Part shown: positions 16,801-25,458 of the stretch, one piece after another
How the letters are laid out: each line of letters starts with the position of its first letter
Numbering within the stretch: position 1 is the first letter of the stretch
Assembly (NCBI GenBank): GCA_041917975.1
Contig: JAYRWN010000448.1
Location: 1-43,355, forward strand
Direction: 5' to 3'
DNA length: 43,355 bases
Source of the DNA: JAYRWN01 sp041917975
GTDB taxonomy: Bacteria > Bacteroidota > Bacteroidia > Chitinophagales > Saprospiraceae
The notes under the pieces: generated by a model
What the model was told of the DNA's origin: nothing
Database searches by the model: none
Seen by the model: only the letters and a program-made list of their open reading frames with translations
Program-made: the position numbers and the translations under genes

Positions 16801-17283
16801 ATATATGTGGACTTACGCCCCTATAAAAATCAATCAATAAAAGTACGTTGGCGATTTGCCTCAAATAATACTATAAAGTATGAAGGTTGGTATATTGATG
16901 ACGTTCAAATTATGGATGCTCTGGCAATTAATAGTGAAGCCTGTATCAGCGGGACCGGCGTGGAGCTGGTTTGTGCTACGGCTTCAGGAGAGGGAACTAT
17001 TATAGAAGGAGATCAGGTCACCGCCATTCATAAGCAGATTAAAAACTCATTTATTAAAATCAAACCAAACCCAGCGCAGGATATTGCCTCGCTAACTTTA
17101 AGTAAAGACGGTCTATATGAGGTAGCCGTGAGTAATCTATTTGGTGAAAAGATACTTGAACAAAAATGGATAAATACCGGACAAGACTTTTTACTCCACA
17201 CCAAGATGTGGACCCCTGGAATGTATATAGTAACTATAAAGAATAAAGATGGTTACTTATCAGAGAAATTCATCAAACAATAA
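13813..17283 (+). CDS. Secreted M36 (fungalysin-like) metalloprotease with PA domain and T9SS sorting domain
   Basis: Extracellular zinc endopeptidase of 1156 residues. Order: signal peptide (1-23, ending SKLSGQ), an FTP/PepSY-like propeptide (about 65-195), the M36 catalytic region interrupted by a PA domain (about 430-540), zinc motif HEYYH at 557-561 with E596 in GEGWSDFF as third ligand, a DUF11-like beta domain (about 775-860), a MAM/immune-inhibitor-like beta domain (about 870-1045; FFDNMEHG... GWYIDDVQI) and a type A T9SS C-terminal domain (about 1078-1156; KIKPNPAQDIASL... GMYIVTIKNKDGYLSEKFIKQ). The consensus fungalysin motif is HEYTH, so Thr to Tyr is a mild variant; both His and both Glu are intact. 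It should pass through Sec, then T9SS. Likely role is digestion of external protein. Confidence 0.93.
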   Translation: MVRWLGYLVGAGIMLTFSKLSGQISLEKVHFDLISSSPVPQELRFLGTNKMGSLHVYYFNQQWQDIDIYNHITMAVVDNHGLVRYSWSNNTTLLTTATYKQPTITLMQAVSTAIDNKISSRQKVRLVKTTGPRTYFSHTMEEDISAQLYWRELRGVFRLAYGIDDQTKPGMYWRTWVDASTGEVITKESLAKSCFSGDFNEKAADEGLNTKPNHDKKFGSNFEGNESYFVFPFPADNALSIAQTVVSSPADPVASPFGWHDINGQIGPEFTITKGNNATVFIDRNADFVKDEPEPEGGVTLQFNQPIDLSTEPEGYKKGSTIQLFYQLNTLHDVLFHHGFDENSNFQQFNYQGIGLGGDPVIGLVQYGADKNERDNADFIPSTDGKTAYLRPYVWSRSNSQLLTITSPSTLSGMVESRGASFGPAITTTPIIGKVIPYADASFRPNLGCQTAINSAELKGNIALIDRGICFFQEKILNAQKAGAIACIICNYENALVSMGDVEGLDEPIIPAIAIKYNNCQAIKSALSGGVTVRLQLPSNAGTNNLDATMDNGVIAHEYYHGVSERLVGGPQTIGCLNNIHYDTDRVADDGEQMGEGWSDFFALYMTTSPKDLGQDSRGIATYLLREGPQGKGIRSFPYSTDIEQSPYKYEDIWTATIPHGVGAVWNAILWDIYWEMVDLYGFDANLINGMGGNNRALTLITEALKITPCNPGFIDGRDALLTTDKLLNGSAHECLLWKIFAKRGIGYESTQGNPSLIADGTTSFENHPKCLRQVTLKKTLTPTVQPGENIEVRLEVKNHLDKNIENLLVEDKIPSGSIFNPNSSNVSFQISTNNLSYLHRNLAPGDSLVVTYTLRTNPVNSSAIQFFDNMEHGDANWDYQNLDGIDIWSLESTAAYSGKFAWFVANKEAYNDQVLQNFTAWKVQGNFPVLKFYHRIASQWGIDGGVIEISADQGATWKDAHHLLFRQGYQGPISPATFLESGRRAFYGEMEEYEPIYVDLRPYKNQSIKVRWRFASNNTIKYEGWYIDDVQIMDALAINSEACISGTGVELVCATASGEGTIIEGDQVTAIHKQIKNSFIKIKPNPAQDIASLTLSKDGLYEVAVSNLFGEKILEQKWINTGQDFLLHTKMWTPGMYIVTIKNKDGYLSEKFIKQ

Positions 17284-17298
17284 TTAAGCAACTGATAA

Positions 17299-18774
17299 TC
17301 AGGCTGGTTCCTGTTTATCTTCGGATGCCTCTCCTTCTGGTTTAATTTCATCTTCGGCTGCTGAATCAGCGCCTTGCATAAAATCATCAACCATATCCTG
17401 AAGTTTATCACCCACAACTTTGGTTACCGCTTTTAGATTATCCGAAACATCTTCAAGTGTTTCCGTTATAGATTCTCCAATGACATCTAAAAGTGATTCA
17501 CCAGGGGCTTCTTCTGAAGGCTCTTCAGTTTCAGATTGAGTATCCGTGTCAATGGGGGGCAAGTTAACCGGTGGGATGATTTTCTCATCACCCTTGATAG
17601 AATGTGCAGCATGCTCTAGCTTATCCTCTACCTTTTTTCTTTCTTCAGCTGCTATTTTAATTTCAGCAGCGATCTTTTCTTTAATTTCCTTTTTAGTATC
17701 TTCTATCCGACGCTTCTCTTCTCTTTCTTCATAGCGTTTGGATTCGTGTTCCATGCGTCCTTCTAGTTCACCCTTGGTTTTATTCATTTCAACCAATTTC
17801 TCATTTTTGGAGCGAATGCGTTCTTCAATCATCTGTATTTTAGCTTTGCGGATTTGAGCTTCAAGTTGCCCCTGAGTTGTAGCAATTTTTTTATTTTCGA
17901 ATTCCAGGTCAAGCTGATCCCTTTCGATGGACTTTTGCATTTTGCCAATAGCGGTAATGAGTCCATCATAGCGTCGTTTTAATCTATCTTGAGGTGGGCG
18001 GGCTTTCCCTGGAGATCCAAATCTTTTTTCTTTTATGGCTTTAAAGGTGTGGTCAAGTTTATTCCACACTCTGGTTCGATCTTCTCGGGTAAATTTGGTT
18101 TCGTTAAAAGATTTTTGAAGTTTCTTCAGCTCATCGAATAATGGTTGTAAACTCAAGCCTTCTTTGGCTTTTGCCTCTATTTCATCCAAATGTTTGTTAA
18201 ACTCATCCACATAAACTTTTGATTTTTCCCCAAACTCATGGTCAAGGTTTTTACGCATTTCCTTGAGTTTATTGAAAAGGTCATTGGTGCGCTGACGTAA
18301 GTCGTCCGCATGCTCGCGAAATAAATTGCGATCACGAACCTGATCTTGAATTTTACTCCAGAATGTTTTTAGTTCTTCCCAGACATGATTGCTAAACCCT
18401 CCCAGGTCTTTTACTTTGTCCTGAAACTCGTCCAATTCGCCTTCAAACGCAGTTTTCAACCGATTAGAGAGGATAATAAATTGCCATTCGGTCATCGCCC
18501 TTTGAATAAGGTCTTCTTGATCAGGTTTTATACCTTCCGGAAGAAAGCTTTTGGTCAATGATAATTCGGTGGTAGTGATCGTATGATCAGGAGGTAGGGC
18601 TATATCTTTGCCATTCCGCCATTCCCTCATTAACTGTCCAGAGAATTCTTCAGTCACAATGGTTTCGGGAAAGATATGAGTGATCACCTCTGCCGTTTTT
18701 GGCAACAATTCAGAAGCTAAAAGAACCTTTTGGTCCTGTTCATTTACTCCCCAAAGTACAATCTTCGTTTTCAT
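17299..18774 (-). CDS. Unrecognised coiled-coil protein with acidic tail
   Basis: I do not recognise a named family for this 491-residue protein. There is no signal peptide or membrane segment, so it is probably cytosolic. Residues 1-80 look globular (KTKIVLWGVNEQDQKVLLAS). Residues 100-260 are helical with two Trp-containing repeats (WEELKTFWSKIQDQV... and FTREDRTRVWNKLDHTFKAI) that resemble the spacing of DUF349 repeats. Residues 262-395 form a long charged coiled coil rich in E/K/R. Residues 400-491 are acidic and Pro/Glu/Ser-rich, interrupted by an amphipathic segment LLDVIGESITETLEDVSDNL. It lies 94 bp downstream of asd and converges with the protease gene. A scaffold or RNA-binding role would be a guess; the DUF349 likeness is an inference. 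Confidence 0.8.
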   Translation of the reverse strand: MKTKIVLWGVNEQDQKVLLASELLPKTAEVITHIFPETIVTEEFSGQLMREWRNGKDIALPPDHTITTTELSLTKSFLPEGIKPDQEDLIQRAMTEWQFIILSNRLKTAFEGELDEFQDKVKDLGGFSNHVWEELKTFWSKIQDQVRDRNLFREHADDLRQRTNDLFNKLKEMRKNLDHEFGEKSKVYVDEFNKHLDEIEAKAKEGLSLQPLFDELKKLQKSFNETKFTREDRTRVWNKLDHTFKAIKEKRFGSPGKARPPQDRLKRRYDGLITAIGKMQKSIERDQLDLEFENKKIATTQGQLEAQIRKAKIQMIEERIRSKNEKLVEMNKTKGELEGRMEHESKRYEEREEKRRIEDTKKEIKEKIAAEIKIAAEERKKVEDKLEHAAHSIKGDEKIIPPVNLPPIDTDTQSETEEPSEEAPGESLLDVIGESITETLEDVSDNLKAVTKVVGDKLQDMVDDFMQGADSAAEDEIKPEGEASEDKQEPA

Positions 18775-18868
18775 ACCTGTAAATAATTATCTTAATCCAA
18801 AATACGTATTACCAAATTACCAATAAATCCAAAACGAATAAGGCCCCCAATAAGTTTACATATGTAGG

Positions 18869-19873
18869 CTAATTAGAGGAAGTAATAAAATGATTATCCA
18901 CGAGAAATTGTGCTATTTGTACAGCATTTGTGGCTGCTCCTTTGCGCAAATTATCGGCAACGACCCACATGTTTAAGGTATTAGGTTGAGATTCGTCCTT
19001 ACGCAGTCTCCCCACAAAAACCTCGTCTTTTTGGTGAGCAGCTAAAGGCATCGGGTATTCATTTCGGGCCGGATCATCAGCAAGGATGACACCTGGAGTA
19101 CCACTTAATATCCGGCTGGCTTCTTTAACTTCGACCGGACGAAGAAATTCTACGTTAACCGATTCAGAATGTCCACCCATAACTGGAACCCTCACCGCTG
19201 TAGCGGTAACCTGAATACTTTGATCATTCAGTATTTTTTTCGTCTCATTGACCAATTTCATTTCCTCTTTAGTGTAACCATTTTCTAAAAACACGTCACA
19301 ATGAGGTAAAACGTTTTGAAAAATCTGATGAGGATAGGCTCTCTGTTCAACAGCAAAACCATCCTTCTCGGCCAAGTACTGAGAAACAGCTTTTGCCCCT
19401 GTACCTGTCACTGATTGGTAAGTGGATACAACCACCCTTTTTATTTGGAAAGCTTTATGTAAGGGCGCCAAAACCATAACCATCTGAATAGTAGAACAGT
19501 TAGGATTTGCTATCAGCTTATCGTTTTCGGTTAAACTTGGTCCATTTATTTCAGGCACCACCAGGGGGATATGAGGTTCCATGCGCCAGGCACTGGAATT
19601 ATCAATAACATAGGATCCAGCCGCAGCAAATTTCGGGCCCCATTCTCTGGATACCGAAGCTCCTGCAGAAAAAAGAACAACATCTGGTTTGGATGCAAGA
19701 GCATCTTCAATACCAATAATGGGGTATTCGCGCCCCTTAAAAGCAACTTTACTACCTATTGATTTTGCAGAAGCAACAGGGTAAAACTCAGTAACAGGAA
19801 AATTTCGCTCCTGAAGGACCTGTAACATGACCCGGCCCACCAAACCAGTGGCGCCTACTAAACCTACTTTCAT
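18869..19873 (-). CDS. asd: Aspartate-semialdehyde dehydrogenase
   Basis: NADPH-dependent reductive dephosphorylation of aspartyl-4-phosphate, the branch point to Lys/DAP, Thr and Met. I start at ATG 19873 (334 residues, MKVGLVGATGLVGRVML, nucleotide-binding GATGLVG at 7-13). The frame continues 17 codons upstream, but those residues are unlike the family and overlap a promoter. Catalytic C126 lies in NPNCSTIQ; the substrate region includes GGHSESVNVEF. It is divergent from the lamin-tail gene with 76 bp between start codons. The product supplies DAP for peptidoglycan. Confidence 0.97.
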   Translation of the reverse strand: MKVGLVGATGLVGRVMLQVLQERNFPVTEFYPVASAKSIGSKVAFKGREYPIIGIEDALASKPDVVLFSAGASVSREWGPKFAAAGSYVIDNSSAWRMEPHIPLVVPEINGPSLTENDKLIANPNCSTIQMVMVLAPLHKAFQIKRVVVSTYQSVTGTGAKAVSQYLAEKDGFAVEQRAYPHQIFQNVLPHCDVFLENGYTKEEMKLVNETKKILNDQSIQVTATAVRVPVMGGHSESVNVEFLRPVEVKEASRILSGTPGVILADDPARNEYPMPLAAHQKDEVFVGRLRKDESQPNTLNMWVVADNLRKGAATNAVQIAQFLVDNHFITSSN

Positions 19874-19909
19874 TAATTTTTTGTGAATTTTGATGGATGA
19901 AAATGCCCT

Positions 19910-19917
19910 CAAAGATA
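19910..19917 (-). promoter_or_regulatory. Probable -7 element for asd
   Basis: Reads TATCTTTG on the minus strand, a full match to TAnnTTTG, 36 bp upstream of the chosen ATG. It falls inside the longer open frame, which argues for the shorter start. The -33 element is not obvious. Confidence 0.5.
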
Positions 19918-19949
19918 CAACCAACTTTTCTTACATTTCAGTTTATTTT

Positions 19950-22511
19950 ATGAGAAGTTTGCTAACCATGTTTTTGGCGTTCCTTACCCTATCACTGTGG
20001 GGGCAGAAAAGAACATTGTTTGATAAAGTTAATTGGCCTAAATATTGGCGTGGTGATACCGCACACTTTGTGCCCCTTACCAATGGCTTAACTTTAAAAG
20101 CTCCCGCAAGCGGTACTACAAGAATATTCCACACGGAACCCCTGGCATGGCCTACCACCCTATCAGGAAATATATCATTAAACTTTGCGCCATCAGCAAA
20201 TAATCAAATCAAAATTTATTTCATTAATAAACCAGAATTGACCTCTGATACAAAAGGATATCTGCTGCAAATGGGTGAAAATGGCCCGGATGATAGATGG
20301 GAAATTTACGAAGTGAGGGGAATGGAGAATATAAAGTTATTTAGGGGGCCACCAGTTGCGGGTGCATCCTCCGTCATTGCACAACGAATGACACTGCACA
20401 TAGACTCGATTAGTTGGTGGTGGACTGCACCATTGGACGATTCCATTTACGAACTGACCGACCTCCCTGGGGATCTATTCACCATGATCTCTACTGAGTT
20501 CTTTCTTGGACTTGAATGCGCATACACCGAAACGAGAAAGGATAAATTTACTTTCACAGACTTTTGTGTGTTTTCATCGGATTTAGACACCGCGCCTCCG
20601 CAAGTGATATCCGTGGCAGCGATTTCAGATCGTCAGGTTGTTTTTAGGGTTAACGAACCTTTAGATTCTTCATTTCAGAAGCTAACGAACTATTGGTTAG
20701 TCCCCACCATGATTACTCCAAATAAAGTAGAATTACAGGGGGCTAATTACATCTATTTGACCTTTGCTCAGCCACTGCCGCCTAATCAGGAACTATTTTT
20801 AGAAATCTCCAACTTAAAAGACTATTACCATAATACTCTTCCTATCACAAAGTACTCATTTATTTTTGAACAATATGATCAACCGGAATATGGGGATATT
20901 TTAATCCATGAAATCATGGTAGATCCAACTCCTAGTCAAGGTTTACCGGAAGTGGAATATATAGAGTTATTAAATAACACGGGGAAGACCTTCAGCCTGG
21001 ATGGGTATACATTAATGAATGGTGACCGGAGTTTTCATTTTTCTAAACGACTGTTGTTTCCACACAGTTATTTGCTTTTAGGAGATAAACAGGCCATTCT
21101 TGCCTTAAAAAATGATGGAGATGTTTATGGTGTAGAGAATTGGATTGCTATTAACAATTCTTCCGGAACATTAAGCTTGTTAGATAGTCATAGAAAGATC
21201 ATACATGAAGTTGCTTATGACCAAGGTTGGTATGGTGACCCAAAAAAGGCATCAGGTGGCCATAGTTTGGAAATGGTGGATGTGAATGATAGATGTGCGG
21301 GGGAGCACAATTGGAGAGGTTCTATGGCCAAACTTGGAGGAACTCCAGGAAAACCTAACTCATGGCCCCAGCAGGTTTTAATGCCTATACACATTACTGA
21401 TTTCGACTTTCCGCAGTCAAATGCATTACGCTTTAGCTTGAACCGCATTATCGATTCCGGTTCGCTTACACCTGAAAATTTGTTCATTGTCCCACCTCTG
21501 TCTATTAAGAATTTGGTAACTAGGGAAAGTAATCCGTCATGGACCATAGTTTTTGATCAGGAGCCGATAGATGAGGTAACCTATCGGCTCTCAATTCTAC
21601 CACCTCTTGTGGATTGTTCCGGATCTCTTTGGGCCGATACTGTGACTTTATTTTTTGGGAAGCCCAAACAACCAAAGCCCGGAGATATCATATTCAATGA
21701 ACTCTTGTTTAACCCAACTAGCGTACACGGTGATTATATCGAAATATATAATCGGACCGGAAGTTATTTAAATCTCAACAGGGTCAATTTCAAGAAGAAT
21801 TTAGCTGACCAAGGGATAAGCTTAGCTGTTGATAAAATTGTCCCATTCGGTTATCTGTGTTTTTCTGAGGAAGGACGGGCATTGGCTGCAAATTATCCGG
21901 TTAGCAATTCAAAGAACCTGGTCCGGCAGGATATCCCTGCTCTACCTGATGATGAAGGGATCATCTATTTAGTAGATGAAGCATCTGGTAGTCTTCTGGA
22001 CTATCAATTTTATCACCATTCATGGCATAATAAACTCATCGATAATGTGGAAGGCATAGCACTTGAACGCATCTCTACCGCGGATACAGCTCACCATGCA
22101 AAGAACTGGACTTCAGCCAGTGCGGTGGTCAGATTCGGAACTCCAGGTGCAAAAAATAGTCAGGTGAGTGAAGACCAAGCAGACTTTGATGGTTTTTTAC
22201 AAATCAATAATACTATATTCTCCCCCAATGGTGATGGTTATGAGGATAATCTTGAGCTGACCATGCATCCAAATCAGCCTGGCTACACGGTACAAGTTTG
22301 GTTATATAACGAATATGGTACTTTGATCCAAACGTTAATACCACAGACCGCGTTAGGTTTAGACTATAATCATTTTGTGTGGGATGGAACAAAAATGAAC
22401 GGACAGGTAGCATCCATGGGCAGGTATATTATCTTTGCCAGGTTCGTACACCCCTCAGGCCAAGTACATCAAATCAAGAAGAGTATTGTAGTGGCAGGAT
22501 TAAATAAATGA
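19950..22511 (+). CDS. Secreted lamin-tail domain protein with gliding-type C-terminal domain
   Basis: Predicted exported protein of 853 residues. The ATG at 19950 gives the signal peptide MRSLLTMFLAFLTLSLWGQ; 20 codons of upstream frame are not needed. Order: an N-terminal beta-rich region of about 300 residues, resembling a laminin-G/concanavalin-like fold; a first lamin-tail domain from about 313 (YGDILIHEIMVDPTPSQG... VEYIELLNNTGKTFSLDGYTL); a second from about 575 (GDIIFNELLFNPTSVHGDYIEIYNR); and a C-terminal domain from about 757 with SPNGDGYEDNLEL, WLYNEYGTLIQTL and WDGTKMNGQVASMGRYIIFAR, like the gliding-motility (T9SS type B) domain or FlgD-type Ig fold. Lamin-tail domains occur with extracellular nucleases and DNA-binding surface proteins. 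Its stop overlaps the next gene (ATGA). No catalytic motif is visible. Confidence 0.85.
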   Translation: MRSLLTMFLAFLTLSLWGQKRTLFDKVNWPKYWRGDTAHFVPLTNGLTLKAPASGTTRIFHTEPLAWPTTLSGNISLNFAPSANNQIKIYFINKPELTSDTKGYLLQMGENGPDDRWEIYEVRGMENIKLFRGPPVAGASSVIAQRMTLHIDSISWWWTAPLDDSIYELTDLPGDLFTMISTEFFLGLECAYTETRKDKFTFTDFCVFSSDLDTAPPQVISVAAISDRQVVFRVNEPLDSSFQKLTNYWLVPTMITPNKVELQGANYIYLTFAQPLPPNQELFLEISNLKDYYHNTLPITKYSFIFEQYDQPEYGDILIHEIMVDPTPSQGLPEVEYIELLNNTGKTFSLDGYTLMNGDRSFHFSKRLLFPHSYLLLGDKQAILALKNDGDVYGVENWIAINNSSGTLSLLDSHRKIIHEVAYDQGWYGDPKKASGGHSLEMVDVNDRCAGEHNWRGSMAKLGGTPGKPNSWPQQVLMPIHITDFDFPQSNALRFSLNRIIDSGSLTPENLFIVPPLSIKNLVTRESNPSWTIVFDQEPIDEVTYRLSILPPLVDCSGSLWADTVTLFFGKPKQPKPGDIIFNELLFNPTSVHGDYIEIYNRTGSYLNLNRVNFKKNLADQGISLAVDKIVPFGYLCFSEEGRALAANYPVSNSKNLVRQDIPALPDDEGIIYLVDEASGSLLDYQFYHHSWHNKLIDNVEGIALERISTADTAHHAKNWTSASAVVRFGTPGAKNSQVSEDQADFDGFLQINNTIFSPNGDGYEDNLELTMHPNQPGYTVQVWLYNEYGTLIQTLIPQTALGLDYNHFVWDGTKMNGQVASMGRYIIFARFVHPSGQVHQIKKSIVVAGLNK

Positions 22512-23473
22512 TTAATCTTTTGAACCTTTTTTTCAGCCGGCCTACCATATTTTGGTTATCGGCCTTTTTTCTGGCAGGATTTGCGCTTGCAGCCAGTGCC
22601 ATTTATCCAAGTTACCTATTCAACAGGATTTCCAATTACGCCGTTTACATTTTATTACTCCAATTCGTGGCCATATTTTTTTTCCTTACCATATCCAAGT
22701 ACCGTTTGATGTGGATAGCTATTGTTTGTACAGGCTTTTTAAGCCTGCGCTTAAAAAATGCCTCAAATCAGCATCTAATTCTACCCTCCCGATCTGCCGA
22801 GGAAGAAGTCACCGTTAGTCTTTATCATGTAAATGCCATGACCGATTTAAATACAGACCTGCAAATTATAAAAGAAGACTTGCCAGATATTCTAATATTT
22901 AATGAAATCTCGCCAGAATGGTCCGCTTTTTTGGGGAGTGAATTCGATTCTCTGTATCTGTTTAAAATTGACTTACCAAGAATTGACCCCTTTGGATCAT
23001 TGCTATTCACTAATCATAAAGTCATTAAGATTGATACGTTAAATTACCAGAATGTAGTGGTATCTATCCCAGCTTTGAGTGTGCTATTTAGTTTGGATGA
23101 TGGACAAGCTGTTGGCCTAACCAATATTTATAATCTACCAGCCATAAATCAAAGTGACTATACCTTATTAGGTGAACGGCTGGACGAAATAGCAACACAC
23201 CTCAACCGCATCGAACAAGTGCCATGGATAGTCGTAGCAGACCTGAATATGGCCAGTTGGGTGAATGAAGTAAGCGAATTTTCTGCACAACTGGAATTAC
23301 AAAATAGCCGGAGAAACTCCAAGCTGAGAAAGTTACCACTAGATCATATATTCTTTAATAGCTTTTTTGAATGCTATTCATTTAAAGAAATTGAAAATTA
23401 TGGACGTTATATAGGTATAACAGGGGCTTATCAAGTCCTTAAGGAATTAAAACCTCAACCGGGTAAAAATTAA
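22508..23473 (+). CDS. Membrane-anchored EEP-fold protein, probably catalytically degenerate
   Basis: 321 residues. Three N-terminal membrane segments (about 12-33, 44-62 and 66-81) precede an endonuclease/exonuclease/phosphatase-like domain (about 100-310), as in typical membrane-anchored EEP proteins of Bacteroidota. Retained elements: N109 (YHVN), E133 (FNE), D245 and N247 (ADLN, for GDFN) and D279-H280 (LDHIFFN). Two key positions look lost: the catalytic His of the vHl motif is replaced in LTNIYNLP (206-211), and the terminal SDH motif is replaced by GITGAYQV (303-310). It may be a pseudoenzyme or a divergent member. It overlaps the lamin-tail gene by 4 nt, so the two are likely co-translated. 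Motif alignment is by eye. Confidence 0.75.
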   Translation: MINLLNLFFSRPTIFWLSAFFLAGFALAASAIYPSYLFNRISNYAVYILLLQFVAIFFFLTISKYRLMWIAIVCTGFLSLRLKNASNQHLILPSRSAEEEVTVSLYHVNAMTDLNTDLQIIKEDLPDILIFNEISPEWSAFLGSEFDSLYLFKIDLPRIDPFGSLLFTNHKVIKIDTLNYQNVVVSIPALSVLFSLDDGQAVGLTNIYNLPAINQSDYTLLGERLDEIATHLNRIEQVPWIVVADLNMASWVNEVSEFSAQLELQNSRRNSKLRKLPLDHIFFNSFFECYSFKEIENYGRYIGITGAYQVLKELKPQPGKN

Positions 23474-23516
23474 CAGAAAACCGCAGGAGAAATTCTTAAA
23501 CCCGTATTTTTCCATA

Positions 23517-23966
23517 ATGGAAATAAAACTAACTGCATTTGTTGACCTCACCAGTTCGGAAGTTTATCAAATACTCCAGTTACGGCAATTGGTTTTTGGA
23601 CTGGAACAACAATGCTTGTACCAGGATATGGATGACCGCGATCAAAACAGTTGGCACCTAACCATAGTGGACTCGAACAGCTTAATTGCATATGCCAGAC
23701 TAATCCCCGTTGGTGTCAGTTATCCGGATTATGCCTCCTTCGGACGCGTAGTTACCCACCCTGCAATTCGCCAGACCGGTGTTGGTAAAACTCTACTAGC
23801 TCATATTATATTGAATATGCAAAGATTATTCCCTGGTCAACCCATCAAAATTGGAGCTCAATTGTACCTGCAACAATTCTACCAATCGGTGGGGTTTCAT
23901 TCCTGCGGTGAGGTTTACCTAGAAGATGGAATCGAACACATCCACATGATCCAACATCCACTTTAA
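23517..23966 (+). CDS. GNAT family N-acetyltransferase, ElaA type
   Basis: Acyl-CoA-dependent acetyltransferase of 149 residues, close in pattern to ElaA. The N-terminus has the ElaA-type VYQILQLRQLVFGLEQQCLYQDMDDRDQNSWHL, and the acetyl-CoA loop appears as RVVTHPAIRQTGVGKTLLAHII (usual Q/RxxGxG/A at RQTGVG). Substrate is unknown for this family. It follows the EEP gene by 43 bp on the same strand. Its TAA shares a TTAA with the stop of the convergent phosphohexomutase gene. Confidence 0.92.
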   Translation: MEIKLTAFVDLTSSEVYQILQLRQLVFGLEQQCLYQDMDDRDQNSWHLTIVDSNSLIAYARLIPVGVSYPDYASFGRVVTHPAIRQTGVGKTLLAHIILNMQRLFPGQPIKIGAQLYLQQFYQSVGFHSCGEVYLEDGIEHIHMIQHPL

Positions 23967-25360
23967 GCGGTTATGGCAGCACAAACTTCACTCAGAATCT
24001 GCTCCACAGTCATTTTATCAGGTCCTTGAGCATAAACTCGCAATACTGGTTCTGTACCGGAAGGACGAATCATGACCCACTTATCCGCTCCAAAATAATA
24101 TTTGTAGCCGTCGAGATCTTCAAAATCCGTAATCGCGTATTTGCCAAAATTCTTGAACACTTTTTGATCTAATTTTTTCAGAATGTCTTGCTTTTTGGCT
24201 TCGGTCAGATGTAAATCATTACGGCCAAATTCAAAGGCGCCAATGATCTCATAAATTTCATCAATCAGCTGACTAAGGGATTTCCCTGTTTTGGCCATGA
24301 ACTCCAGGATAACCAAGCCCATCCAAATCCCATCTCGTTCAGGAATGTGGCCTTTGATAGCTATACCGCCAGATTCTTCTCCAGCTACCAAGACATCCTT
24401 AACCAGCATAATCTCTGAAATATATTTAAACCCGATTTTGGTAATTTCACAGGGCAATCCGTAATGATCGGCTAATTTTTTTACCTTCTCTGTCACTGAA
24501 AAAGTGATAATGACTCCCCCATTCATATTTTTATAATGGTGTAAATAATGTACCAACAAGAGGAGAATACGGTGTGAGTCCACAAATCGGCCAAACTCAT
24601 CAAAAAGTCCTATACGGTCTGCATCACCATCTGTCGCTAATCCCATGCCGATGGTCGCATCTTTAGCTACCACTTCGGCAAGCTCAATCAGGTTTTTTTC
24701 TATTGGCTCCGGCGGAGTACCCAGAAATGATGGATTGTTATCACAATGCATGAGATAAGCGTCCGGCAATAATCTTTTAATCACATTTTGTCCTGCGCCG
24801 AACATAGCGTCATAAGCTATGCGTATTCCTGAGTTAAGTATCAAGTCCAGGTCAAATTGGTTTTTTATCTTCTCTATATACATTTCTTCCAGGTCTACCC
24901 ACTTTAGAAGGCCTTTTGTTTCCATGTCTTTGACTGGTAATAGTAAGCCTGGGGCAGCATCCGGAATCATTTCTTCCACTTCATTGATATGGGCAGGGAT
25001 GGTTGGACCACCATAAGAAGACTTTAATTTATATCCGTTATAGTCAGGAGGATTGTGGGAGGCGGTGATCACGATACCCATATCAGCTTTTAATTGGGTT
25101 ACTCCATACGACACCATGGGTGTAGAAGCAAAATGGTCAGCTAAATATACCCTAAGTCCATAAGCACCAAGGACTTCGGCTGTCGCACGAGCAAACATAG
25201 CCCCCGCAAACCGACAATCATAACCGATCACTGCTGCCTCCATATCCTTGGATAACATCCACCGTGCTGTAGCGTCAGCGACTCGCATAACGTTGTCCAC
25301 GGTGTATTCTTTGGCGATTATTGCCCGCCATCCATCTGTGCCAAATTTTATTTTTACCAT
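23963..25360 (-). CDS. Phosphoglucomutase/phosphomannomutase family protein
   Basis: Alpha-D-phosphohexomutase of 465 residues, interconverting hexose 1- and 6-phosphates. The start at 25360 (MVKIKFGTDGWRAIIA) is preferred; the frame runs 37 codons upstream through non-conserved sequence overlapping the pcm 5' region. Motifs in order: phosphoserine loop TASHNPPDYNGYK with S101, metal-binding DGDADRIGLFDE, sugar-specificity loop GEESGGIAIKGHIPERDG, and phosphate-binding RPSGTEPVLRVYAQG. The GEESGG loop is shared by PGM and PMM/PGM types, so substrate preference is unclear. It probably supplies sugar nucleotides for envelope polysaccharide. It diverges from pcm. Confidence 0.93.
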   Translation of the reverse strand: MVKIKFGTDGWRAIIAKEYTVDNVMRVADATARWMLSKDMEAAVIGYDCRFAGAMFARATAEVLGAYGLRVYLADHFASTPMVSYGVTQLKADMGIVITASHNPPDYNGYKLKSSYGGPTIPAHINEVEEMIPDAAPGLLLPVKDMETKGLLKWVDLEEMYIEKIKNQFDLDLILNSGIRIAYDAMFGAGQNVIKRLLPDAYLMHCDNNPSFLGTPPEPIEKNLIELAEVVAKDATIGMGLATDGDADRIGLFDEFGRFVDSHRILLLLVHYLHHYKNMNGGVIITFSVTEKVKKLADHYGLPCEITKIGFKYISEIMLVKDVLVAGEESGGIAIKGHIPERDGIWMGLVILEFMAKTGKSLSQLIDEIYEIIGAFEFGRNDLHLTEAKKQDILKKLDQKVFKNFGKYAITDFEDLDGYKYYFGADKWVMIRPSGTEPVLRVYAQGPDKMTVEQILSEVCAAITA

Positions 25361-25458
25361 AATAATTGCATTTTTGCGCTCGTAATTTGGGAAAATTTTT
25401 CGATTATAAAATAACTTAATCTTATAAAAATTTGGAGGACAACTACCGGCATAAGGGC

